DNA from: Micrococcales bacterium
GTDB lineage: Bacteria > Actinomycetota > Actinomycetes > S36-B12 > UBA10799
Assembly: GCA_016703125.1 (NCBI GenBank)
Contig: JADJCR010000008.1
Coordinates: 124,001-188,000 of the forward strand
Length of the DNA stretch: 64,000 bases
Reading direction: 5' to 3'
Both the position numbers and the translations under genes were made by a program. Below are positions 54,397-63,305 of the stretch, one piece after another. The number at the start of each line of letters is the position of its first letter. The stretch's first letter is position 1. The notes below the pieces were generated by a model, which saw only the letters and a list, made by a program, of their open reading frames with translations, searched no databases and was not told the DNA's origin.

Positions 54397-55814
54397 ATCA
54401 TTCGCTGGAAAACGGGGTTGAGCCGTGCCAGCGGCACCGCCTGCTGGATCTCGCGCAGCACGTCGCGGGCGGGGGTGTCGGTGAGCCGGGCCCCGTAGAG
54501 CGATGCGATGAACGGGGTGCGGGAGCGCCCGTCGTCGCAGTGCAGGTAGACCGCGCGGCCCTCCGCCCGCAACTCCATGAGCATGCCGACGGCCTGCTCG
54601 GCGACGAGGCTCAGGTTCGGGTTGTCTGCCGGGTTGTCCGAATCGATCAGCCACACGTTGATGTGGTCCTCGTCGGCGACCGGCGGCGAGGGCACTTGCA
54701 GTTCGCCGAGCCGGCACAGGGACACCACGGCGTCGATCCGGCTCGGCAGGGGTCGCAGCCCGCGCACGCCGCCGAGCAGGACGCCAGCGTCGTCGGGGTG
54801 CACCACCGGGGGGATGCTCATCGGCGGGATGGCGAACTCCACTGGCCAGCCCTTCCCCGTGACCGCCTGCCAGGCCAGTCGCATCAACTCTGCGTCGCGC
54901 ATCCCGGGCCACCCGTGGATGCGCCGGCGCCATTCCAGCGGGATCGCGGAGAGCCCCCAGCGCGCACCCAGCAGACTGCCGGCGACGGCCGCGGAGGTGG
55001 GGGTGTCGCCCCCGGAGGACACCACCAGGCGCAGCGTCTCCTCGAAGTGACCGGGGCCGGAGGCCTCGCAATGGGTGATCGCCGAACAGACGGTCTGCAC
55101 CATCTGGGCGCCCCAGCCGTTGCGGATCGCGAAGTCCTGTGGCAGGCCCGCCTCCGCTGTACTGATGATCTCGTCCCAGTCGCGTGCACGGTTGGCGGGC
55201 AGGCTGCTCAATCCGGCCCGCACGTCGAAACGTCCGTCCAGGATCGCGCGCCGCTGGGCGAGGTTCCACAGGATGCACGCCTCGGCAGCTTCCGGATTGC
55301 CGTGCGTGAGGTCGCTGTAGGTGCGGGCTGCCAGCGCCAGGCCGGCCTCGTCGTGCAGGTATCCCAGCGTGATGGGCGTCGTGCGCATCAGCGAGCCATT
55401 GCCGGACGCGGCGGTCCCCGCGGTGTGCAGAACGGTGGCCGCCCGGCGCAGGGACTCCGCGCCGACGCTGCGGTCGTATGCGCGCAGGACGTCGGAGATG
55501 ATCGGCGCCACGTCCTTGGCGGTGCGCACCCAGGCGACCCAGCGAGCGGCGACCTGGTCCTGCGCGGCGCGCGACAGGAGGTCGCCACCTGCGGCCAGCA
55601 CCTCGAGGATCGGCATGGCCATCGCCGTGTCGTCGGCCCACTCGCCGGCGGTGTACGGGCCGAGGCCGCCGGCGCGCATGTGGATGTCCGCGGGATGCGG
55701 CTTGGGGGCGAACGCGTATCCGCTGCCCAAGGCGTTACCCACGGCCATGCCGATGACCGCGCCGATGGCCCGGTCCAACTGCGCGGCGGTCAGTTCCGCA
55801 GCGTCCCCGTTCAT
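54381..55814 (-). CDS. ADP-ribosylglycohydrolase fused to a dual-specificity phosphatase-like domain
   Basis: 477 residues. The first 310 form a DraG/ARH-type hydrolase: 'DRAIGAVIGMAVGNALGSGY', the metal site 'GEWADDTAMAMPILEVLA', and the second metal site 'SSGGDTPTSAAVAGSLLGA'. The C-terminal part resembles a cysteine phosphatase: 'HINVWLIDSDN' and the signature 'YLHCDDGRSRTPFIASLYGA', which matches the H-C-x(5)-R loop. The first domain removes ADP-ribose from proteins or small molecules; the second may act on phosphate (for example ADP-ribose phosphates or tyrosine). The pairing suggests one pathway for a phosphorylated ADP-ribose product. It starts at ATG 55814. Confidence 0.85.
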   Translation of the reverse strand: MNGDAAELTAAQLDRAIGAVIGMAVGNALGSGYAFAPKPHPADIHMRAGGLGPYTAGEWADDTAMAMPILEVLAAGGDLLSRAAQDQVAARWVAWVRTAKDVAPIISDVLRAYDRSVGAESLRRAATVLHTAGTAASGNGSLMRTTPITLGYLHDEAGLALAARTYSDLTHGNPEAAEACILWNLAQRRAILDGRFDVRAGLSSLPANRARDWDEIISTAEAGLPQDFAIRNGWGAQMVQTVCSAITHCEASGPGHFEETLRLVVSSGGDTPTSAAVAGSLLGARWGLSAIPLEWRRRIHGWPGMRDAELMRLAWQAVTGKGWPVEFAIPPMSIPPVVHPDDAGVLLGGVRGLRPLPSRIDAVVSLCRLGELQVPSPPVADEDHINVWLIDSDNPADNPNLSLVAEQAVGMLMELRAEGRAVYLHCDDGRSRTPFIASLYGARLTDTPARDVLREIQQAVPLARLNPVFQRMIYTFT

Positions 55815-55884
55815 GAACTCCCCGTTCGTCGCGCATTTCAGATCATCGCAGCAACCTGCGACATGCGCGACGGCGACACACTCG

Positions 55885-56751
55885 CTACTCCGGTTCGCCC
55901 TCCCCGGCGAGGAAGCGCTCGATCTGGTCCATCAACTCGTCGCCGCTGGGCAACTGGTTGGGCCAGTCCGCGACGTCGGCGTCGTGCTGCTGCTCGAGGG
56001 CGGCCACCACTTCCTGGTTGTCCGTACTGGCTGCGATGGACTCGTCTATCTCCTCGCGCACCCGGGCGGCCAGTTGCGGCAGGTCGCCCGGGTCGATCAC
56101 CAGCTGCCCGGCCTTGGCGATTTCGTCCAGGATCGTGATGGCACCACTGGGGTACTCGGTGTTCACCAGGTAGTGGGGGATGTGCACGGCGAAACCCTGG
56201 GCCGGGATGCCCGCACGGCCGGTGGCGAACTCGATGAGGTTGGTGAGGCTGCCCGGCACGTCGACGCGGTCGATCGGACCGGGACGCGGCTCGATCATGG
56301 TGGGGTCGCTGGCGTGCGGAGTGACGAGCAGGTCGCGGGTGTGCGGGGACGGCCAGGGAATGGCCTGCATGCCGATCGTCTTGCCCACCTTGTAGTGCTC
56401 GGCCAGTTCGATGACGGACTGGGTCACCTGCTGCCATCCGAGATCGGGTTCGGGACCGTGCATCAGGAGGAACGGCTTCGAGTGGCCGTCCCAGAACAGG
56501 TCCAAGGTCAGCCGCGGCATGTCGACGTCGCTGAAGTGGTCGCGGTCGAACGTCATGACCGGCCGGCGTGCGCGGTAGTCGTAGATGTCGTCGATGCTCA
56601 GTTCCGCCACCTTCTGGTGGGGGAGGGTGTCGACCATGTGGGACACGGCCTGCCGGATGCTGTGACCGGCGTCCACGAACCCGGAGAAGGCGTGGACCAT
56701 CGGCAGGTCCTTGGGGACCTCCGTCATGTGGATCGTCACGCGTGGGTGCAT
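55885..56751 (-). CDS. PAC2-family protein (proteasome-assembly-chaperone-like)
   Basis: 288 residues of the PAC2 family (PF09754). It begins with the typical 'LPMVHAFSGFVDAGHSIRQA' and contains 'YDYRARRPVMTFDRDHFSDV' and 'PRLTLDLFWDGHSKPFLLMH', conserved in actinobacterial members. In archaea and eukaryotes relatives help assemble proteasomes; in actinobacteria the role is unproven. The C-terminus is acidic and probably flexible. It starts at ATG 56751 and is not in an operon with the gene at 54381. Confidence 0.85.
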   Translation of the reverse strand: MHPRVTIHMTEVPKDLPMVHAFSGFVDAGHSIRQAVSHMVDTLPHQKVAELSIDDIYDYRARRPVMTFDRDHFSDVDMPRLTLDLFWDGHSKPFLLMHGPEPDLGWQQVTQSVIELAEHYKVGKTIGMQAIPWPSPHTRDLLVTPHASDPTMIEPRPGPIDRVDVPGSLTNLIEFATGRAGIPAQGFAVHIPHYLVNTEYPSGAITILDEIAKAGQLVIDPGDLPQLAARVREEIDESIAASTDNQEVVAALEQQHDADVADWPNQLPSGDELMDQIERFLAGEGEPE

Positions 56752-56932
56752 GTCAGGGACAACCGTGGGCCCGGGTGGGGTATTCCGGGCGGCGGGGAGA
56801 TCAGACGGTGTGCTGGCCTGCCCGCGACTGCGCTTCCCGCATCGTCGCCCAAGCGGATCGGCCTGACCACCATGCTGGAACGGCGGCAGGGGCCCTGCTC
56901 GGGGTTACACAGCCGCGGTTTCCCCAGGTTTG

Positions 56933-57071
56933 ACACCACAAGTGGGCGTGGGCGGTGTGCTGACGCCCAGTTGTGGTGTGTGGAAACCGTGCGTTTCGGG
57001 ATGTAACGGGCATTCCGGGCCCACAAGTGGGCGGACTGGCCCATTTCCCGCCCGTCGGCGCCCAGTTGTGG
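56933..57071. repeat. Two copies of an inverted-repeat unit
   Basis: Unit one has arms ACACCACAAGTGGGCG (56933-56948) and CGCCCAGTTGTGGTGT (56964-56979), differing at one position. Unit two has CCACAAGTGGGCG (57021-57033) and CGCCCAGTTGTGG (57059-57071). Both can form long hairpins, and the two units share their arms but not their loops. They lie in a gene-free stretch and look like a small non-coding repeat family. Confidence 0.65.
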
Positions 57072-57074
57072 CGC

Positions 57075-57385
57075 GGGTATCGCGGCGTGCTGCGCGAGCG
57101 GGAAGGCATGCTCGACGAGTTCGACGACGACACCGTGGCCTACCACTTCCACGAACCGCTCGGTGTGGTGGGCAGATCATCCCGTGAGACTTCCCGATCC
57201 TGATGGCCGTGTGGAAGCTCGCACCAGCGCCGGCCGCCGGCAACTGCGTCGTGCTCAAGCCGGCCGAACAGACCCCCGCGTCGATCATGTGCTGATAGAC
57301 CTCGCCGCCGACCTGCTGCCCGCGGGTGTGCTGAACATCGTCAACGGCTTCGGCGTCGAGGACCATCCAGGCCGGCCGGGAGTGG
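57075..57385 (+). pseudogene. Aldehyde dehydrogenase remnant
   Basis: The fragment reads 'EFDDDTVAYHFHEPLGVVG', then in the next frame (one base lost) 'FPILMAVWKLAPAPAAGNCV' and 'VLKPAEQTPASIM', then 'LIDLAADLLPAGVLNIVNGF'. This is the NAD-binding region of Class 3/AldA-type aldehyde dehydrogenases. The Trp of the conserved PWNFP motif is a TGA stop and the Asn is Asp, so it is mutated as well as truncated; the catalytic Cys domain is missing. It is a true pseudogene. Confidence 0.7.
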
Positions 57386-57440
57386 ACCAGCTACGCCTCG
57401 CAGAAACGGCATCTGTCCCGGGTGCGCCCCGGGACGGGTC

Positions 57441-57475
57441 CACACGTACGTGTATGGCGGTACCATACGTACGTG
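57441..57475. promoter_or_regulatory. Palindromic operator of the Phd-PIN pair
   Basis: Two inverted CGTACG-centred sequences, CACGTACGTGTATGG and CCATACGTACGTG, flank CGGTA. The left one contains the palindrome ACACGTACGTGT. The right arm ends on the GTG start codon at 57473, so binding of the antitoxin complex would also cover the start. Confidence 0.6.
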
Positions 57476-57697
57476 AGCATCTCCGTCACCGAACTGCGCG
57501 CGAACCTCTACCGCCTCATCGATGAGGTCATCGAGACCGGTCAGCCGCTGGTGATCGAACGCAACGGGCACACGGTCGTGATCGAACGCTCCCCGGTGGA
57601 GTCGAAACTGGCCCGTCTGATCAGTCGACCGGACTTCATCAAAGGTGACCCAGAGGATCTTGTGCACATCGACTGGAGTGGCGAGTGGCGACCGTGA
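57473..57697 (+). CDS. Phd/YefM-family antitoxin
   Basis: 74 residues. Phd-type N-terminus 'VSISVTELRANLYRLIDEVI' and the strand 'LVIERNGHTVVIER', which form the DNA-binding dimer. The C-terminal part ('DPEDLVHIDWSGEWRP') would wrap the toxin. The GTG start at 57473 lies at the end of the palindromic operator, with no separate ribosome site, so it may be read from a leaderless mRNA. Its stop is inside the PIN gene, giving a 13-base overlap. Confidence 0.85.
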   Translation: MSISVTELRANLYRLIDEVIETGQPLVIERNGHTVVIERSPVESKLARLISRPDFIKGDPEDLVHIDWSGEWRP

Positions 57698-58071
57698 TCA
57701 TGCTCGACACGCACGTCGCGGTCTGGCTGCACACGAATGCGATATCGAACCTGAGTCAGCGTGGCTTGAGCGCGATCGAGACCAATGATCTGGTGGTGTC
57801 TCCCGCGGTGGAACTCGAACTCGCGTACTTGCACGAGGTCGGTCGTACGGCTGGGCCGGCCAGTGAGGTTCTCGGTTTCCTCGGATCGACCCTGGGTCTG
57901 ACGGTCGCGCAGATCGGCTTCGGGCCATTGTGCGCCCTGGCGGTCGGCCTGACGTGGACACGCGATCCCTTCGATCGGCTGCTGGCCGCGCACGCGGTTG
58001 CCGCTGACCTGCCGTTGCTCACCAAGGACCGGTCCCTGCGCCAGCACCTGGAGTTGGCGTTCTGGGATTGA
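57685..58071 (+). CDS. PIN-domain (VapC-like) toxin
   Basis: 128 residues. The PIN RNase acidic residues are in place: 'IMLDTHVAVWL' (first Asp), 'VSPAVELELAYL' (Glu), and 'TRDPFDRLLAAHAVAADLPL' (Asp residues of the third and fourth positions), with 'TKDRSLRQH' after them. It is a probable tRNA- or mRNA-cleaving toxin, overlapping its Phd-type antitoxin gene. It appears intact. It starts with GTG at 57685. Confidence 0.88.
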   Translation: MATVIMLDTHVAVWLHTNAISNLSQRGLSAIETNDLVVSPAVELELAYLHEVGRTAGPASEVLGFLGSTLGLTVAQIGFGPLCALAVGLTWTRDPFDRLLAAHAVAADLPLLTKDRSLRQHLELAFWD

Positions 58072-58121
58072 CCAAGCCCGCGAATGCCCTTCGTGGCCTG
58101 AGCCGCGACAATGGAGGGGCC

Positions 58122-59360
58122 ATGACGAACCCTCCCCCCACCTCGACCGATGTCCTTGTCGTGGGCGCCGGCCCTGCGGGCTCGTCGGCTGCGGCGTGGG
58201 CAGTGCGGTTGGGGTTTGATGTGATCCTCGCCGATGCTGCGGTTTTCCCCCGGGACAAGGCCTGCGGCGACGGCCTCACCCCCCGCGCCATGGCCGAGCT
58301 GGACCGGTTGGGACTGACGCCATGGTTGGACGGGCGGGTGCGCAACTGGGGCCTGCGCACCCACGGCTTCGGCCAGACGCTCTACCTGCCCTGGCCGGAT
58401 GGGTCCTTCCCCAAGTACGGCTCGGCCGTCCCCCGCACCGTGCTGGATGCGGCGATCCGGCAGGCCGCCCTCGACTCCGGTGCCCGACCCCTCGAGGGCC
58501 ACCGCGCCGTGGACGTCGTGCGGTCCGGGACGCGGGTTACCGGCGTTGTCTTCACCGTGGGTCGGGAGCGCCGGGAGGTGGCGTGCCGGCGGCTGATCAT
58601 CGCCGACGGGGCGCGCTCCCAGTTGAGCCGCATCCTCGGCCGGGAATGGCACAAGGACACGGCGTACGGGGTCGCGGCGCGCAGTTATGTGAAGAGCGGC
58701 CGCAGCGACGATCCGTGGATCACCTCACATCTGGAATTGCGCGACGGGGACGGCAAGATCCTGTCGGGCTACGGCTGGGTCTTCCCGCTGGGCAACGGGG
58801 AGGTCAACCTGGGGGTCGGCACGCTGGCCACCGACCGCCGGCCGGCAGACGTCAACCTGCGCAACCTCACGCAGGTATATGCCGACCAGGTCCGCGACGA
58901 GTGGGACGTGAGCGGGGACATCCGGGCGGCGAAGTCGGCCCTGCTTCCGATGGGCGGCGCCGTCAGCGGCGTGGCCGGACCCAACTGGATGCTGGTCGGC
59001 GATGCGGCGGGGTGTGTGAACCCGCTCAATGGTGAGGGCATCGACTACGGACTGGAGACCGGGCGCCTGGCCGCGCAGATGCTCGCCGAGGCCGATTACG
59101 AGGCTGCGTGGCCGGCGGTCTTGCGTGAGCACTACGGGTCGGCCTTCTCCATCGCCCGCCGACTCGCGGGCCTGTTGACCGTGCCGCACCTGCTCCCGAC
59201 CCTCGGTCCGGTCGGTATGCGGTCGGCGACGCTGATGAAGGTGGCCTTCCGGGTGATGGCGAACCTGGTCACCGACGAGGATCTCGACACCACTGCCCGG
59301 GCGTGGCGCGCCGCCGGCCGGGTGAGCACCACCGTGGACGAGCGGCTGCCGTTCGGCTGA
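58122..59360 (+). CDS. Geranylgeranyl reductase family flavoprotein
   Basis: 412 residues from ATG 58122 (GGAGGGG upstream). FAD-binding Rossmann motif 'VLVVGAGPAGSSAAAW' (11-26), 'FPRDKACGDGLTPRAM' (conserved in GGR/digeranylgeranyl reductases), the NAD(P)-like 'SGYGWVFPLGNGEVNLGVG', and the C-terminal FAD site 'MLVGDAAGCVNPLNGEGIDY'. Members reduce double bonds of isoprenoid chains (menaquinone tails, lipids) or related substrates with NAD(P)H or ferredoxin. The substrate here is not known. It stands upstream of the mutase gene. Confidence 0.9.
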   Translation: MTNPPPTSTDVLVVGAGPAGSSAAAWAVRLGFDVILADAAVFPRDKACGDGLTPRAMAELDRLGLTPWLDGRVRNWGLRTHGFGQTLYLPWPDGSFPKYGSAVPRTVLDAAIRQAALDSGARPLEGHRAVDVVRSGTRVTGVVFTVGRERREVACRRLIIADGARSQLSRILGREWHKDTAYGVAARSYVKSGRSDDPWITSHLELRDGDGKILSGYGWVFPLGNGEVNLGVGTLATDRRPADVNLRNLTQVYADQVRDEWDVSGDIRAAKSALLPMGGAVSGVAGPNWMLVGDAAGCVNPLNGEGIDYGLETGRLAAQMLAEADYEAAWPAVLREHYGSAFSIARRLAGLLTVPHLLPTLGPVGMRSATLMKVAFRVMANLVTDEDLDTTARAWRAAGRVSTTVDERLPFG

Positions 59361-59413
59361 ACGGTTCACCCCTACCGCCACCCGCGCCCAACCGGCCGTG
59401 CGGATAATGAAGC

Positions 59414-61398
59414 ATGAGTACGCCAGCCACCCTGCCCGAGCGTGACCGCCCTGGATCATCCGCACCTACGCGGGCCACTCCAGCGCCAAAGCCTCCAACG
59501 AGTTGTACCGCTCCAACCTGGAGAAGGGGCAGACCGCTCTGAGTATCGCGTCCGAACCGCCCACGCAGTGCGGGTACGACCCTGACGACCCCATCGCGCG
59601 CCCGGAGGTCGGCAAGGTCGGCGTGCCGATCAACTCCCTCGACGACTTCCACGCGCTCTTCGACGGCATCCCGCTGGAGAAGATGAACACGTCGATGACC
59701 ATCAACGGCACCGCGATGTGGCTGCTGGCGCTGTATGTGGCGCTTGCCCGCGAGCGCGGCGAGGACGAGTCGAAACTGCAGGGCACCACCCAGAACGACC
59801 TCATCAAGGAGTACCTCGCACGCGGGACGTACATCTACCCGCCGCAGGCCTCCATGCGCCTCATCGCGGAGATGTACGAGTACTGCCTGGAGGCGATCCC
59901 GAAGTGGAACGCGTCCAACATCTGCAGTTACCACCTGCAGGAGGCCGGTGCCACGCCGGTGCAGGAGCTTGCCTTCGCGTTGGCCAACGCGATCAGCCTG
60001 CTGGACCTGCTCAAGGAGCGCGGGCACTTCGACGACGAGCAGTTCGAGCGCGCCGTCGGCCGGATCTCCTTCTTCGTCAACGCCGGCATCCGGTTCATCG
60101 AGGAGATGAGCAAGATGCGCGCGTTCGGTGAACTGTGGGACTCCTACACCGCCGACCGCTTCGGGGTGAAGAACGAGAAGTACCGCCGTTTCCGCTACGG
60201 AGTGCAGGTCAACAGCCTGGGCCTGACCGAGGCGCAGCCGGAGAACAACGCCTGGCGGATCATCCTGGAGTCCCTCGGCGTGACGCTGAGCCGCAACGCC
60301 CGCTGCCGCGCCCTGCAGCTGCCGGCGTGGAACGAGGCGATGTCGCTGCCGCGGCCGTGGGATCAGCAGTGGAGCCTGCGCCTGCAGCAGATCCTCGCGT
60401 ATGAGACCGATCTGCTGGAGTACCCGGACCTGTTCGACGGCTCGCCCGTCGTGCAGGCCAAGGTGCAGGCGCTGATGGACGAGGCCACCGCCGAGATCGA
60501 GACGATCCTGGGCATGGGCGGGGTCATCCCGGCCATCGAGTCCGGCTACATGAAGACCGCGCTGGTCCGTTCCATGAGCGAGCGGATGAGCCGGATCAAT
60601 GCCGGCGAGCAGATCGTCGTGGGCTTGAACAAGTGGACCGAGGGGCTGCCTTCGCCACTGACCGCCGGCGACGACGGCGGGATCTTCAAGGTCGACGAGA
60701 AGGCCGCCGAGGAGATCATCGCGTCGCTGGAGAAGACCCGCGCCACCCGCGATTCCGCTCGTGCGCAGGCCGCGATCGACGCGCTGAAGCAGGCCGCCCG
60801 TGACGGCAGCAACCTCATGGAGCCCAGCATCGAGTGCGCGCTGGCACGCGTGACCACCGGCGAATGGGCCGGCGCTCTGCGTGAGGTGTTCGGCGAGTAC
60901 CGCCCCGCCACCGGAATCGAGGGCCAGCAGCTCGGCCTGACCGGCGACCGCGTGGACATGCTGCGCGGGCGGATCAACACCCTCGCCGAGCAGATGGGCC
61001 ATCGCCCCCGCATCGTGGTCGGCAAGCCGGGCCTCGACGGCCACTCGAACGGCGCCGAGGTAATCGCAGTGTCGGCACGCCATGTGGGCTTCGATGTCAT
61101 CTACTCCGGCATCCGGTTGAGCCCCGATGAGATCGTGCAGTCGGCGGTGGAGGAGGGCGCCGACGTGATCGGCGCCTCGGTGCTGTCCGGCTCGCACATC
61201 GACCTGGCCAAGCAGATCCTCGACGGCCTGCGCGAGCAGGGCGCCGACGAGGACATCTCCGTGGTGGTCGGCGGCATCATCCCGCCGGCCGACGCGCGGG
61301 ACCTGGAGTCGATGGGGATCAAGAAGGTCTTCACGCCGGCGGACTACGAACTCATGGACATCATGGAGTCGATCGTCGAGATCCTCGAGGCGCGATGA
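59414..61398 (+). pseudogene. ecm: Ethylmalonyl-CoA mutase-type (MeaA-like) B12 mutase, one frameshift near the start
   Basis: ATG 59414 begins 'MSTPATLPERDRP'; near 59450 one base is missing from a C run and the protein continues in the next frame ('WIIRTYAGHSSAKASNELYR') without further breaks to 61398. Corrected length is about 661 residues. The TIM-barrel part has 'LEKMNTSMTINGTAMWLLAL'; the C-terminal cobalamin domain has the DxHxxG signature 'GKPGLDGHSNGAEVIAVSAR', then 'VIGASVLSGSHIDLA' and 'VVVGGIIPPADARDL', matching MeaA/ethylmalonyl-CoA mutase more than methylmalonyl-CoA mutase. It would rearrange ethylmalonyl-CoA to methylsuccinyl-CoA, or a similar acyl-CoA. ATGA overlap with meaB. 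It is probably functional. Confidence 0.88.
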
Positions 61399-62324
61399 CG
61401 CTGGCCGGGACCGTCTCCCGGGCCCGGGAGCTCAACAAGCACGCGGTCTCCCAACTGGTCGCGGTCTTTGAGGACACCCGGCCGTCGGCGGCGGCTCAGC
61501 GCGCGGAGGTCCTCGACCTGCTGGGTCCCGGCGCATCGACGGTGATCGGGATCACTGGCACGCCGGGTGCGGGCAAGAGCAGTCTGGTGGCGCGGCTGGT
61601 GCCGGCGATGCTCGCCGAGTCGGACCTGTCCGTCGCGGTGCTGGCGGTCGATCCGGCCAGCCACGTCTCCGGCGGGGCGTTGCTCGGGGACCGCACACGC
61701 ACCCGCTTCGCGACCGGCGAGACCCGCGCGTTCTTCCGCAGCCAGTCCAACGCCGCCGAGCTCGGGGGTCTGGCGCCGACGACGTTCCAGGTGTCGCGGT
61801 TGCTCAAGCGCCTGTTCGACGTCGTGATTGTGGAAACGGTGGGCATCGGGCAGAGCGAACTCGACATCCGCTATCTCGCCGACCACGTCTACCTGGTGCT
61901 GCAGCCGCTCGGCGGTGACGAGATCCAGTTCCTCAAAGCCGGGATCATCGAGATCCCCGACTCCTTCATCCTCAACAAATGCGACGACCCGGCGGCCAAC
62001 CAGTCGTACTACCAACTGCGGTCATCGTTGTCGCTGGCCCGGCCGTTCGACGAGGAACTGCCGGCCATCTTCCGCACCTCCGCGCGGACCGGCGAGGGAG
62101 TCGACGAGCTCACCGCTGCGATGCTGAAGGTGGCCGGTGAGCCGCCCCGCCATTCCGACGCCGAGCGCGAGGAGTACTTCTTCACACGCTGGGTGGAGGA
62201 TGAATGGGGTGCGACCGGCAGGCGGTACGCTCAGGGCCGCAGCCTGCTGGCCGACGGCTTCGACGCCGCCCAGGGCCGTTTCCACGCGGGGATCGTGGAG
62301 TGGCTGGCTTCGGCCGTTGGTTGA
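61395..62324 (+). CDS. meaB: MeaB/ArgK GTPase, mutase chaperone
   Basis: 309 residues. G1 'GTPGAGKSS' (55-63), switch region 'SNAAELGGLAPTTF', G3 'VIVETVGIGQSELDI' and G4 'NKCD' ('SFILNKCDDPAANQS'). MeaB-type GTPases load and protect adenosylcobalamin mutases and help repair them. The start overlaps the mutase stop by 4 bases (ATGA), so the pair is co-translated. The C-terminal helices ('EEYFFTRWVEDEWG') form the dimer arm. It ends at a hairpin terminator. Confidence 0.92.
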   Translation: MTLAGTVSRARELNKHAVSQLVAVFEDTRPSAAAQRAEVLDLLGPGASTVIGITGTPGAGKSSLVARLVPAMLAESDLSVAVLAVDPASHVSGGALLGDRTRTRFATGETRAFFRSQSNAAELGGLAPTTFQVSRLLKRLFDVVIVETVGIGQSELDIRYLADHVYLVLQPLGGDEIQFLKAGIIEIPDSFILNKCDDPAANQSYYQLRSSLSLARPFDEELPAIFRTSARTGEGVDELTAAMLKVAGEPPRHSDAEREEYFFTRWVEDEWGATGRRYAQGRSLLADGFDAAQGRFHAGIVEWLASAVG

Positions 62325-62353
62325 CGTTCAGCGCGCGACGAGTGTCAACCAAC
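62316..62353. terminator. Hairpin at the meaB end
   Basis: The perfect 10-base stem GTTGGTTGAC/GTCAACCAAC with an 18-base loop overlaps the last bases of meaB (its stop lies in the left arm) and faces the convergent gene ending at 62415. Confidence 0.65.
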
Positions 62354-62414
62354 TGCACGAGCCCCACCCAACGCCGTTTGCGCGGCCCAAGACCGGCAGT
62401 GGCAGCCGGGCCTG

Positions 62415-63213
62415 TCAGTAGCGCTTCTTCACGACGACCTTGCCGCCCTTGAGCTTGCACACGCCGGACTTCAGCACGACGACCTTGCGCTTCTGCACCT
62501 TTGCAGACCTTGGGTGTCAGCGAGCGGACCTTCGTGAACTTCCGCAACTTCTTGGGCAGCGGCTTGATCACCGGTTGAGTGACCGGCGGGGTCGGAGCTG
62601 CGCCAACGGTCACCGGCACGGTCGCCAACACGTTGTTGTTCGACAGAGTGACATCCATGGTCGCCCACATGGCGGTCATGGCAGCAGTACTCGAGGTGGG
62701 GCTGTCCGCCACGACAGGGATCTCGATGTCCACAGCGAAGCCGGGGACCAACGGCTCCAGTTTGCTCACCACGAACTGACCGCTCTCCTGCGTCACGGTG
62801 GGGCACTCGATCGCGGTCACCGACTGCACGGGGTCGAACTGGCTGCGGCTGCAGCGCAGCGGCATCGACGCGCTCGGGGCGTAGCGCAGGGGCAACCCGC
62901 CGGCGTCCTGGTCCACGGTCAGCAGCACGTTGCCGGTCACGTCGTGCGGTGCGATCACGGAGGTGTGGGCGTGCAGGTAGAACGGCACACCGGCCCGAGG
63001 TGACGGGCCCACGCCTATGTGCTGGGAGGAGAAGAACCAGGTCCACAGGAAGCCGCCGGACCAACTGACGTAGCTGTTGGACTCGTCCTCGCCGTAGGTG
63101 AATCCGGCGATCTTGCCCGTCGCCGGGTCGACCGGTACGGCGTCGGCGGCTGCCGGGCCGGGAGCCATGAGCGCCAAGCCGCACACCGCGACAGCCAGGG
63201 ATTTCGCGTACAT
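62415..63213 (-). pseudogene. Secreted protein, one frameshift near the C-terminus
   Basis: ATG 63213 (GGAGGTGGGG upstream) begins a signal peptide ending near 'GPAAADAVPV'. The mature part is beta-rich: 'GKIAGFTYGEDESNSYVSWS', a conserved-looking 'NVLLTVDQDAGGLPLRYAPS' and paired Cys ('LRCSRSQ', 'IECPTVT'). Near 62505 one extra A in a run shifts the frame; the corrected end reads 'CKVQKRKVVVLKSGVCKLKG' to the TGA at 62415. Corrected length is about 265 residues. It is a probable exported protein of unknown function with a lysine-rich tail, also seen in other secreted proteins of this window. Confidence 0.7.
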
Positions 63214-63305
63214 CGTCCCCACCTCCGAACGCATCCGGCGGGGCACTGACGGGGTGCTCCCGCCGCCTCCAGTCTACGTCCGTGGGTGGCCTTCCGGCTG
63301 TGCCG

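Noticed and set aside
54138..57006. Very long plus-strand open frames over the glycohydrolase and PAC2 genes
   Set aside because: They are shadows of the minus-strand genes, with composition typical of antisense frames in GC-rich DNA.
56933..57071. Possible CRISPR-like repeats
   Set aside because: Only two units, with arms at different distances, no regular spacers, and no cas genes in the window.
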